Positions 13,501 to 20,742 of a DNA stretch of 64,000 nt are shown here, piece after piece. The position numbers were made by a program, and so were the translations under genes. Each line of letters opens with the position of its first letter. Position 1 is the first letter of the stretch. Under the pieces are notes generated by a model. The model made no database searches. It saw only the letters and a list, made by a program, of their open reading frames with translations, and had not been told where the DNA came from. Origin of the DNA: Steromphala cineraria (taxonomy: Eukaryota > Mollusca > Gastropoda > Trochida > Trochidae); assembly GCA_916613615.1 (NCBI GenBank), contig OU744732.1, positions 48,351,227 to 48,415,226 on the forward strand. Reading direction: 5' to 3'.

Positions 13501-15481
13501 ATGAAAACTGCCATGTGCTGGCTGATCCTTTCCATGTTTACTTCCCTATCTGTTCCTGCATTAGTTATGCTTTTAACCCTTACGATGCGGGGCGCGTGAT
13601 ATTTACGGGCCAAATATAAAATGGCACGTAAGCCCTCTTGGCGAAATCCGTAACTTTCAGGATAAGGCTATATATTGACTGCAAGCAGTCTTGGCTGCTC
13701 CCGGATATAAAATATCAAACCTTTTCTCAAATATGATTGAGGGTACCCACCTTGCGGCATTCATATCTCACAAACCAATAGAGATAATTCTATAATTTTT
13801 ACATCATCGTGTAGAAGAGAGAATTGTCTTCATTTCCATGTATCATATGTATATCCGCGCACAAAAATAAAGAAGCGGCAAAGCGTTGCGACAAGTGCCG
13901 CAAAAAATTTGTTTACCTCAAAATGATTGAGGGTACCCACCTTGCGGCATGTATATCTCACGAACCATTAGAGATAATTTTATAAATTTTACATCATCGT
14001 ATAGAAGAGAGAATTGTCTTTATTTCCATGTATCATATGTATATCCGCGCACAAAAATAAAGAAGCGGTTAATCAGGATATAACGGTGGCTGGCACCGGA
14101 CAAAACAATTCCGCCACGTGGGCTTGTAGAGCACAAATATATAGCCGCATCGTAAGGGTTAAGCATATCTTTGTGTAAATGTGTAATATTTAATGTGTTA
14201 TCTTTCCAGTGGATGCAAATCAACTGGAAACCACACACGTGAAAGAAGATGGTGAGTAGTTTATGGTATACTCAACGGTAATAATAAGGCTCCAATTAAC
14301 ACGTTCTTAACATTGATAAATGATTCCCATGATGAACATACATGAAGTTGATGTTCAATATTGGAAAGGTGAGCCGGAGATGCATACACTTGAGTAAACA
14401 TAGAGAAATGAAAGCAGTTGTAAGTGTCTGTAATCATAGTTTCCCTGCAAGACGTATTACTTGAATATTGTTGTTTTATTATTTGATCATCAATGAAATA
14501 TTTGGTTTTATCATTGAAATAAAATGTCTATCAGGCTACAGTGATGGTATCTGATATTTTCACTCTGACCGGTGACGATGTATTATATTGTCACTGGAAA
14601 AGTACAGGAACTGCTTTCAGCTATTTGAAGAAATTAGAGCAACTTTAAACTTTTTAAGTAATTTTAATGACATGTTTCAGTAAAAATCGTACATTAAATA
14701 GATAACAAGATGTAGTTTTCCAAATACTAAGTTAATTTCATCTCGGGACAAGTAAAGGGTAAAATTGATGTTTCACTCGTAAACTTTACCCATGACGCTC
14801 GATGAAATAAACCTGGTATTTGGAAAACTACATTTAGTATCCTCTATTCATTACTTTGTTTAAACATAACATATTCATTCACTGATAAAATATCATTATT
14901 GCCATTCCAGTGGAACGAGCTGTTTGAGTGTCCTTCTAGAAGTTTGTTATAAAGAAGACAAGAGTAATTATATTGGTAAACAACTTATTTATTGGCGGTG
15001 CCTGGCCATTGTCAAATATATTGGCGGTGCCTGGCCATTGTCAAATATAGAAGCGTTCATCCATACAATTACTCTTGTCATCCTTATTTCAGTGGAAGAA
15101 AAAAATAAATTTTTTAACAGGAATGCAAGCTATAGGGTATTCTTCTAAATTATAAATTATCTCAAATAAATAAATAAATAATAAATTCTCAATTCGTTTT
15201 CATACTGATATGTCACTGATGACAAATTAACATTTTTAATTCAGTTGAAGAACTTCGTGAAGCATTGCATAGACATCAAACAGACAATGGTACGTAATTA
15301 TAAGATTATTCAAAGGTAATATTGCAAGTAAGTATGTTATAAGACTCATTTTGGAAAAAAACGGAAAACTTAATTGCTGAAAACTGAGAAAACTTTTGTC
15401 ATTCCTGTTGCAGAAGGACGACGAGAAAGACATGAACCTCTGAAGAAAAAATCCGTGCTGATGCGGCTTTTCACGAAATGA
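1546..15481 (+). CDS. Gene A: spliced gene, unrecognised N-terminal region plus coiled-coil C-terminal tail (5' end outside window)
   Basis: I do not recognise this gene. Plus-strand segments with matching splice phases are 1546-1597, 1973-2082, 3182-3277, 6529-6722, 7084-7159, then 10700-10783, 10894-10977, 11262-11324, 14210-14251, 15245-15289 and 15414-15481 (TGA). The first five encode about 175 residues of mixed charged and hydrophobic sequence without low complexity, probably a folded alpha/beta domain (blocks LQAIIFKPAGRPLDEFD and KILITAIRKGGSPFE). From 10,700 on every exon begins and ends in phase 1 and encodes heptad-rich coiled coil, starting VEELERKLEEVQKEL. The protein ends in a basic stretch (LKKKSVLMRLFTK). 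No signal peptide or membrane segment is seen in the visible part. An AATAAA lies at 15,641. The join between 7159 and 10700 is inferred from phase only; exons may be missing there. Transcript evidence is needed for the true structure. Confidence 0.6.
1973..2082 (+). CDS. Gene A exon b
   Basis: 110 nt. I place the acceptor at the second AG of TTCAGAG because that restores the frame from exon a (phase 2) and reads SAWNDPEMEVYSLPITG. It leaves in phase 1 at GAAG|GTATTA. Using the first AG would need a phase-0 partner. Confidence 0.65.
2266..2600 (+). repeat. Intronic repeat: GGCGTATAGCAT minisatellite and (CCGT)n start of a pearl-like fragment
   Basis: Three-plus tandem copies of a 12-bp unit (GGCGTATAGCAT, about 2272-2313) run into a CCGTCCGTCCGT tract and the phrase GACTTCTTCTCCAGAA, also found at the head of the pearl-like arrays at 11.8 and 42.8 kb. 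The tandem core is missing, so this is a fragment. It lies in the intron between exons b and c. Confidence 0.6.
2740..2965. repeat. AT-rich degenerate repeat (GTAATTACCA / AGAAAAAAGTGG)
   Basis: The phrase GGTAATTAC followed by A-rich AGAAAAAAAGTGG recurs at least four times with variations, on both strands. Low-complexity intronic sequence. Confidence 0.5.
3182..3277 (+). CDS. Gene A exon c
   Basis: 96 nt, phase 1 in and phase 1 out, between TTCATTTCAG and GTAAGG (a strong donor). Peptide begins GPPVTKLQAIIFKPAGRP and ends LIRVFSETG. The alternation of hydrophobic strand and amphipathic helix suggests a folded domain. Confidence 0.7.
3278..6040. other. Large intron, no gene seen
   Basis: AT-rich sequence with stops in all frames. 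I find no repeat family shared with the rest of the window until the MITE at 6041. Confidence 0.55.
6041..6378 (+). mobile_element. AAAGGGGC MITE, copy 1
   Basis: A nonautonomous element of about 340 bp. It starts AAAGGGGCAGTAGCACG and ends with the inverse ...CTGCCCCTTT, flanked by TA on both sides (TTAA is also possible). It shares internal blocks, including ATGGCCGCCAATGGA, with copies at 45,415, 51,322 and 55,516. It lies within gene A's intron. Confidence 0.8.
6529..6722 (+). CDS. Gene A exon d (longest)
   Basis: 194 nt, phase 1 in and phase 0 out, between CATATTTTAG and GTAACC. Peptide begins GGRLDEDKILITAIRKGG, then PSHAKFKLQTSVHLTDEN and an amphipathic helix ALDKIADLLIQNYGYQ. No stop in 64 codons, and phases agree with both neighbours. 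Family not recognised. Confidence 0.75.
7084..7159 (+). CDS. Gene A exon e
   Basis: 76 nt, phase 0 in and phase 1 out. The acceptor follows a T-rich tract ending TTTCAG; the donor GTGCCA is weak. Peptide AISRENVSDKVVLGKAEF continues directly from the GYQ end of exon d. Confidence 0.6.
7862..8013 (+). repeat. Direct repeat shared with 11,550-11,680
   Basis: Both segments contain GAAATCCTATGTTTATT, GTTGCAGTAATACTT and TAATTTTATAAAACGTCAG in the same order and orientation, with small indels. Both are intronic in gene A, so this is a local duplication or a dispersed repeat. Confidence 0.7.
8176..8720 (+). repeat. Dispersed repeat family B (GGGACTGAAATGGTCTATGG), copy 1
   Basis: Begins AAAGGGGGACTGAAATGG, passes through CAGAATCTGTGGTCACTGAA and ATGGCTAGACATG. 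The same order is seen from 34,354, 48,033 and, lacking its head, 49,903. No TIR partner was found at the far end. Class unknown. Confidence 0.65.
9290..9380 (+). CDS. Gene A, tentative linker exon
   Basis: After TGTCTCCAG the frame is open in phase 1 and could leave in phase 1 at TTCG|GTGGCA, giving a Ser-rich peptide starting DIMEDTQVATGS. An inner GTGAGC donor would break phase. A weak fit, offered only because exon e and exon f both use phase 1 and leave 3.5 kb between them. Confidence 0.22.
9915..10005 (+). repeat. Three copies of CCTGTATCAGCCCG
   Basis: CCTGTATCAGCCCG occurs three times in about 70 bp (near 9919, 9944 and 9975), the last two followed by TCGTCAAGGG. A related phrase is the arm of the palindrome at 10,471-10,586. 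Confidence 0.7.
10285..10380. repeat. 96-bp imperfect palindrome
   Basis: Left arm TCACTGACCACAAGCACTTG pairs with right arm CAAGTGCTTGTGTCACTGA. An inner pair TGCTCATATACT / AGTATATGAGCA closes on an AT-rich loop. Foldback DNA or the remains of a MITE. Confidence 0.7.
10471..10586. repeat. 116-bp near-perfect palindrome, apex GAGAGCTAAAGCTCTC
   Basis: Arms GGGTAATTTCATATCACATT... and its reverse complement close on the apex GAGAGCTAAAGCTCTC. The arms include CTGTATCAGCCC. Only a small asymmetry (CTCGACC against GGGTCTC) breaks pairing. It sits about 110 bp upstream of coiled-coil exon f. Confidence 0.8.
10700..10783 (+). CDS. Gene A coiled-coil exon f (84 nt, 4 heptads)
   Basis: Bounded by TCTTTACAG and GTATGT, phase 1 in and out. 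The first codon is shared with the previous exon (V). It reads VEELERKLEEVQKEL then a KGNYAYMKDK tail. Leucines and valines fall at a/d-like spacing. The 28 residues equal four heptads. It is paralogous to exon g, which starts 194 bp downstream. Confidence 0.75.
10894..10977 (+). CDS. Gene A coiled-coil exon g (84 nt, 4 heptads)
   Basis: Same length and phases as exon f, reading VEELEQKVEKLQQEH then a DGNYTSIKGN tail. It aligns with f without gaps, evidence for tandem exon duplication. Acceptor TTCTTTACAG; donor GTAAGT. Confidence 0.75.
11087..11149 (+). pseudogene. Gene A coiled-coil exon h, 63 nt, with in-frame TAG
   Basis: A paralogous cassette with good signals (TTTCCAG, GTATGT) and phase 1 at both ends. 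It begins EEL, then a TAG at 11,098-11,100 where exon g has GAG (Glu), then QTMDANKLEN and the shared IKGN tail. Including it would end translation; skipping it keeps frame. It is either a dead cassette or a regulated poison exon. Confidence 0.65.
11262..11324 (+). CDS. Gene A coiled-coil exon i (63 nt, 3 heptads)
   Basis: Between GTCTTTCCAG and GTTAGT, phase 1 in and out, reading VEDLDRRVNANQLKI and THVKED. 21 residues, three heptads. Its last 42 nt and about 220 bp of the following intron are duplicated at 14,212-14,480. Confidence 0.7.
11283..11545 (+). repeat. Segmental duplication covering exon i end and intron, partner 14,212-14,480
   Basis: The two segments share GCAAATCAACTG, AGTAGTTTATGGT, ACACGTTCTTAACATTG and GAGATGCATACACTTGAG in order, with few mismatches. 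They are now separated by two transposable elements (11,745-13,135 and 13,575-14,162). Confidence 0.85.
11745..13135 (+). mobile_element. Pearl-like tandem-repeat element with seven 146-bp units
   Basis: Starts TTTTTAGCTCATCAGG, then a hairpin-like GGACTGAAAGTCC, then CCGTCC microsatellite, then units beginning TGACCC at 11935, 12081, 12227, 12373, 12519, 12665 and 12810 (spacing 146 x5, then 145). Each unit holds an inverted pair, TGTGACCCC and GGGTCACA, and the phrase TTTTCATCTTCTTCTCCAG. The right part ends near a second CTCATC / GATGAG hairpin at 13,065-13,115. Layout matches bivalve pearl-type Helentron derivatives; no Rep/helicase coding is present. Confidence 0.7.
13575..14162. mobile_element. 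PiggyBac-like MITE (TTAA target site)
   Basis: TIRs CCCTTACGATGCGG and CCGCATCGTAAGGG are each flanked by TTAA, the target duplication expected of piggyBac transposases. It is about 590 bp with no transposase. Internally a ~150-bp segment starting ATGATTGAGGGTACCCACC occurs twice in direct orientation, 190 bp apart (13,734 and 13,924). It separates the duplicated exon i and exon j segments. Confidence 0.8.
14210..14251 (+). CDS. Gene A coiled-coil exon j (42 nt, 2 heptads)
   Basis: Between TCTTTCCAG and GTGAGT, phase 1 in and out, reading VDANQLETTHVKED. It matches the last 14 residues of exon i, so it is exon i shortened by exactly one heptad at its 5' end. Confidence 0.65.
14911..15145 (+). 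pseudogene. Two decayed coiled-coil cassettes
   Basis: At 14,911 an acceptor (GCCATTCCAG) precedes VERAV and then TGA at 14,925. At 15,093 another acceptor (TTATTTCAG) precedes VEEKNKFFNRNASYR with no phase-1 donor before a stop. Both start in the same phase with the same V-E as the working cassettes and are probably dead copies. Between them CTGGCCATTGTCAAATATA is tandemly duplicated (about 15,001-15,049). Confidence 0.45.
15245..15289 (+). CDS. Gene A coiled-coil exon l (45 nt)
   Basis: After TTTTTAATTCAG, phase 1 in and out, reading VEELREALHRHQTDN; donor GTACGT. 15 residues, so this cassette is not a whole number of heptads, unlike f to j. It precedes the terminal exon. Confidence 0.7.
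15414..15481 (+). CDS. Gene A terminal coding exon
   Basis: After TCCTGTTGCAG, phase 1 in, reading EGRRERHEPLKKK then SVLMRLFTK and TGA. The basic tail may be a localisation or interaction motif; that is inference. A polyadenylation-type AATAAA follows at 15,641-15,646. Confidence 0.65.
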
Positions 15482-15640
15482 TCTGCCTCTGTGGGGATAG
15501 AATGTAATATATCAACTAAACATATATCATTTTCTCGACCAAGGTTACAGGTCGATATTTACCATAAGGTGCCATTCATGAAGAAACAAGTGTGATTCAA
15601 AAAGTCGGGCAGCTGGTAACTGTCTTTTTTAGGCATAGAT

Positions 15641-15646
15641 AATAAA
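15641..15646 (+). terminator. Candidate polyadenylation signal of gene A
   Basis: AATAAA 160 bp after the stop codon, the first such hexamer downstream. Cleavage site not defined. Confidence 0.45.
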
Positions 15647-15819
15647 AATCCAGTCATCGTCTCAGTAAGTTCATCAGTAAGTTAATCGCGAATGTCTTCG
15701 TTGAAATAGCTTTTCATTAACTTGCCTGCTTTCAGTTTTTGTGAAGTTTCCACCGCCGCCCGCACTCGGTTTATTTGCTATAACTTTTTTCCACTGAGTT
15801 TTCCAGGACTCTTATTCAT

Positions 15820-16730
15820 TGCTTACTACTCATACCTCGGGGAAACGATTTTGACACGTTCACTTTCAAGGTCAACGGTCAAGGTCATGAGTTTTGTAAT
15901 CACTGTAAGAAATCCTTGTAAACACGATAACTTGAAATTTTTTTGTGCTATGAAGCTCTAACTTTGTAAAATCACAAAATTTGAAAAGGTTTCGGCTACA
16001 ATCCGTCAAAGGTCAAGGTCACAGCAAGGTCATGACATTAGCATGGTATTGAGAAAATGCTTTATTCTAACTATGAACATTTTTGATCAATAAATTATTG
16101 TTATACTCAATAAAAATTGTTCATTGTGTGTGTGACCTTGAAAGTCAAAGGTCAAGGTCATGAGATAGGAGTAATTGCAATGTGCACCTAATTTGGGTAT
16201 AACTTTATCCCATTTAGCTTTTCAGAACTCATGAACATGTCTTAATGTTTATATTTCAAGGGAATCATTATGACATATTCATTTTCAAGGTCACGAGTTA
16301 TAAAATCACTACAAAATTCTTTGTAAACACGATAACTTGAGAAGTACACATTTTGAAAAGGTTTCGGCTACAATTTGTCAAAGGTCAAGGTCACAGCAAA
16401 GTCATGACTTCGACATGGTTTAGCAAAATGCTATGAACACTTTTAATCATAACATTATTGTTATACTCAATAAAAAGTGTTCATCGATTGTGTGACCTTG
16501 AAGGACATGTTTACTTTCAAAGTCAGGTCAAGGTCACGAATTATTAAATCACTACAAAATTCCTTGTAAACACGATAACTTGAAAAGTTTTTGTGCTATG
16601 AAGTTTGTATATCTTATCTCTTGAGAAGTACACAATTTTCGTAAAGTTTTAGGTACGAACTGTCAAAGGTCAAGGTCACAGCAAGGTCAACATGTATTGA
16701 AAAAATGGACTATTTAAACTTTTAACACTT
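15820..16730 (+). repeat. Degenerate tandem repeat rich in CAAGGTCA
   Basis: The phrase GTAAACACGATAACTTGA recurs at 15,918, 16,323 and 16,566, and CAAAGGTCAAGGTCACAGCA at about 16,007, 16,380 and 16,663. Unit spacing is irregular (405 and 243 bp), so units have been lost. No coding sequence. It resembles a third family of the tandem-core type, without clear ends. Confidence 0.65.
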
Positions 16731-16869
16731 TAATTAGTTACATTACATATGTTCATTGATTTTGTGACCTTTAGTGTCAATTTGCATTTGTAAAAAGCAG
16801 ATCAGGGTAAGGCGAAACTCAAAGTTTCTGAGCTGCTCTGCTTTTGCGGTGTCCCGCAATCTAGTTAAG

Positions 16870-17176
16870 AACGCTAGTTAGGACAGAAGTTGACACAGGT
16901 AGTGAAACATTTAAGCTATTGTAGTTCTATGTTTCAACCACATTGAAATCCCATTTTGAGATTTCGAAAGCTATGGTGAGAATATCATTGGATAAAGGTT
17001 TTTTGTTTTTATTGCCTAAAAGAGGAATTCGTTCCTGATCAAAATCCACCAAAATTGCTAAGTGAAACTTTCTACTCTAGGCAGTTTTTCAAATAAATTA
17101 AATTAAGATTATTTGATTCACGTGTTAGTTGACCTTTTTTCTACCCCTCTATCTGTCAATCCCGGAAAGACTTCGA
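16870..17176. other. Non-coding, nothing recognised
   Basis: No splice-supported frame, repeat or inverted structure found. Confidence 0.5.
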
Positions 17177-17225
17177 AATAAGATAAGATAAGACTTTATT
17201 ATCCCCTTGGGGAAATTTGTTTTAC
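17177..17225 (-). mobile_element. 3' tail of a LINE (Rex1/CR1-like), inverted
   Basis: Read on the minus strand this is CAAATTTCCCCAAGGGGATA, AATAAAGTCTT and a short (ATCTT)n tail, the typical 3' terminus of Rex1/CR1-type non-LTR elements. The body, if any, would extend right of 17,225; I see no coding there. Confidence 0.5.
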
Positions 17226-17497
17226 ATTCAAAGAGCTTGTCATAAATAATAAAAAATCACAATTAAATAGAAATTTAAAATATATACAACAAATACATTT
17301 AACTCTTTAAAGCAGTACAGTGCGACGGTCAGTTAGACTTACAATTTTGTATGTAAATTTAAAATCTTGATATACGTATTGTACATTGAATGTCATTATC
17401 ATTATTTAATACAACTAAAGGTACCTTTGTTTTTGTTATTCCCCTATCACAGGATGTTGCTGTTGTTGGTGGGCAAGAATCAGGTTGGCATTTTAGA

Positions 17498-17965
17498 AAT
17501 TATGTCTATCTGAATAATGCTTTCATATCATATTCCTTGGTTTTACAATTTCGTGACAATATAATGTAACTGTTAATTCTATTGACAAGTATCATATCAA
17601 GTTCGTGGTATCAACCTTATGTTATTAACTTTATTAGTATTGTTCCCGTAAAGATCAAAGGCGCCGCCCACCCTTTATTCCGCAATAAAGTATAGTTTTT
17701 GAGTGACGTCACGAAACAATGACCCATGACGTCAATAACAATCAGCTATGACGTCACTAAATATGTCCCTGATCGAGGATTTTTAATTTGAGGCCGGACG
17801 TGATTTACAAAATATGTTTATATTTGGAGTAAAAATAACTTATAATAATTATGTCTATCTGAATAATGCTTTCATATCATATTCCTTGGTTTTACAATTT
17901 CGTGACAATATAATGTAACTGTTAATCTTATTGACAAGTTCGTGGTATATACCTTTTGTTATATA
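17498..17965 (+). repeat. Pair of ~120-bp direct repeats, 349 bp apart
   Basis: AATTATGTCTATCTGAATAA ... GTGACAATATAATGTAACTG occurs at 17,498-17,630 and 17,847-17,962. The first copy keeps an extra ATCATATCA. The spacer contains three TGACGTCA-type palindromes. Confidence 0.8.
17703..17757. promoter_or_regulatory. Cluster of three CRE palindromes
   Basis: TGACGTCA occurs three times in about 55 bp (GAGTGACGTCACG, CATGACGTCAAT, CTATGACGTCACT). This is the full CREB/ATF consensus. No transcription start is identifiable nearby and the cluster sits inside repeat DNA, so function is uncertain. Confidence 0.4.
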
Positions 17966-20150
17966 ATTTTAAAGTGAAAATATAGTCGCAAGCGACGACA
18001 AACGGATTCAGCGCTGTATGGTGTTAATGTAATTCACAAAGGTAATGATTTCAGTCAAAAGCTTATGGGTTATAGTCTTTTGTTTATGGTTAACTCATTT
18101 TGCAAACATACAGTTATCAAATGCATTTAAAACGCATGCAGGGTTGACAATATTCAGAGGTCTGTAACTCAATGTAAATGAATTAACTAAATTTATTGTT
18201 AATCGTTAAAAGATTCTGTATTCTTCTGGCTTTCCAATGATATATGGAACAATGATTTGTCGTCTATCACTGATGACTAACAACTTTTTTCACATACCTG
18301 TATCCTAAGAAATCAAAACGAAAGCAGAATTGACAATATTCAAAGGGCCGTAACTCAATGTTAAACAAATAAAGGAATTTACTGTCAATTTTTAAAAAAA
18401 TCTATAGACTTTCGGCTTTCATATGATGTATAAAACAAGCCGTTAGCGTACGTCGTTGATGCGTTACGATACGTTAAACATACCCACCAAAACACCATAT
18501 TTCAAAAATGCAAAGTTTGACCTCTGACCCTAACCCCAAATGACTGTTCGCGAGCGATTTTATTCTTTTATTTTATAGACCTTGCCAATGTCTAACTCTC
18601 ATGCAAACATCATAAAATTCTATGGTCTGATTTTTGAGTTATCTGCCCTTAAAGTTTGCGATTTTTAGATTTTGGTCAACTTTGAAAAATCACAGCAAGA
18701 AAAGTATAAATGTTAGGACTTTCTTAAGAACAAACTAAGAACTACAATGCGTCAGCTACCTTGAGTGTAAATTTCAGATCTCTAGTACAAGTATCTTCAG
18801 AGGAGAAGATTGTCAAAGGTGGGTGGGGTCGGCAATGATCAAAAATGCACTAAATCAAAGATGGCGGCCAAACCACGTGACCTACGAATTTTCCATGATT
18901 TAGTTTTTTGCAGCATTTTTGATTGCGCACATTTTTAAAAACAATTTAGGTCTCCAAGTGCATTTTGAAAAAAAAGTCAATGTTAAATTTTCAATTATGG
19001 AATCGAACTGGACCTTAAATGTATGGGCCGAATTTTCCCAAAAGCTTATTGTCGCGTCTCCTTATCAAAGTCTACCAGTATGCAAAATTTGGCTTTGATA
19101 GCATTAGCCGCTTGGTCTGAATCTTGTTAACAAGAATCGTGGAATAATAATAAAAAACACGCCAATAACAATAAGGATTCAGCCTGATGGCTGAATCCTT
19201 AAATATCAAAAGAGTAAATAAAGCTATATAGACCAAGAGTTTTATCCGAGAACAGTAGGTATCAGATGTTAGTTTACACAATCAAAAAACTGAAGGACTA
19301 AGAACATTTTAAATCTTGTCTCATTTAGAAACAAAAACGCGACTTTTTAATAATGCTTCAGTTGACACACTATTATTGAGAACATTAGTTATCAGATATT
19401 CTTAGATCTCCTTATCATTTTCGGAACTGTGAAACCGAATTGTTTAATTCGCCGATTCCTTATTTACACACGAAAGGTTATCATGACGACCTAATGCATA
19501 CATATCAATGTTAGATCACCAACTTTACAAATACAATTTATTTATTTAAATTAAATGCCCTAGATATTATTTGCTTAATGGTATACGACTTATTATTAAA
19601 TAAATAAACTATAAAGATGCATTTGTCTAAAAAAATGTCATTTGTCAGACAGATCATCTTTTCTATCATCAGGTTGAGGAACGTTGAGATTGCCAGTCAC
19701 TCATGACGATATGGGAACGTAGTACATAGTGGTGAACTACAGCGCAGGAAGTTACTCGAGATCTCACGACCATCATCCAAGACTGACATGACTGACCTTC
19801 TGCTCTGAGGGACCACACTCACTCAAACAAAATTGTCATTGAATTACTTCAAGAATACAAAGATAAGAATCATATACATAACTATGCTTTATTCAAATAC
19901 GAGTTTCCCTGTTGATGATTGATGAATAACTGTTGAACAAGCCTGACGATCTGTACAGCATTGAACCTCTTGTGTATTGCTTTCTCATCCGTTTTGATTA
20001 AAAAAAAAAAAATTTTTTTTTTTTTAAATTTAAAAAACATTTGACAAATTACATGTATGTTCATGTTTATGTTATTAATTATGTTATATATAGATACATA
20101 TATTTTCTGTTATCTAGATAAAAAAATGCAATTGTGCGATCACAACTTTT
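17966..20150. other. Non-coding interval with one perfect hairpin
   Basis: No supported exon. AAGGATTCAGCC-TGAT-GGCTGAATCCTT at 19,172-19,199 is a perfect 12-bp hairpin. A poly-A/poly-T block lies at 20,000-20,030. Confidence 0.5.
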
Positions 20151-20742
20151 TATGCCCCCGAATCGTAGATTCCGGGGGTATATTGTTTTTCACCTGTCCG
20201 TCTGTCTGTCTGTCCGTCTGTCCGTCTGTCTGTCCGTTTGTCCACAAAAACTTTAACCTTGGTCATAACTTTTGATTGGTCGGAGCTAGGTCTTTGATAC
20301 TTGACATATGGATCCCTTGTGATGAGACCGTTCAGGTGACACCATGACATTTGACCTTGTGACCTTGACCTTGACACAGCGAGCATTTTCAGAAAACTTT
20401 AACCTTGGCTATAGCTTCTATACTGTCAGTGCTATGTCTTTGATACTTGACATGTGTATCCCTTGTGATGAGACCTTTCAGATGACACCATGATATTTGA
20501 CCTTTTCCGTCCGTCCGTCCGTCTGTCCGTTTGTCCACAAAAACTTTAACCTTGGTCATAACTTTTGATTGGTCGGAGCTACGTCTTTGATACTTGACAT
20601 ATGGATCCCTTGTGATGAGACCTTTCAGATGACACCATGACATTTGACCTTGTGACCTTGACCTTGACACAGCGAGCATTTTAAACTTTAACCTCGGTCA
20701 TAACTTTTGATTGGTCAGAGCTAGCTCTTTGATACTTGACAT
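20151..20742 (+). mobile_element. ATGCCCCCG-family tandem-repeat element, left part
   Basis: Starts TATGCCCCCGAATCG, then (GTCTGTCC)n, then ~145-bp units with AACTTTAACCTTGGTCATAA, GATACTTGACATATGGATCC and TGACCTTGTGACCTTGACC. Interrupted at about 20,742 by the L2 element; the right part resumes at 22,915. The termini ATGCCCCCG and CGGGGGCAT are inverted. Same general architecture as the GCTCATCAGG family but different sequence. Confidence 0.75.

Noticed and set aside
19172..19199. Histone-type 3' stem-loop
   Set aside because: Perfect 12-bp stem and 4-nt loop, but the stem sequence does not fit the histone consensus and no histone gene is near.
20150..20386. Minus-strand frames rich in RTDGRTDGQTD
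   Set aside because: Translation of the GTCC/GTCTGTCC microsatellite and tandem units; no gene.
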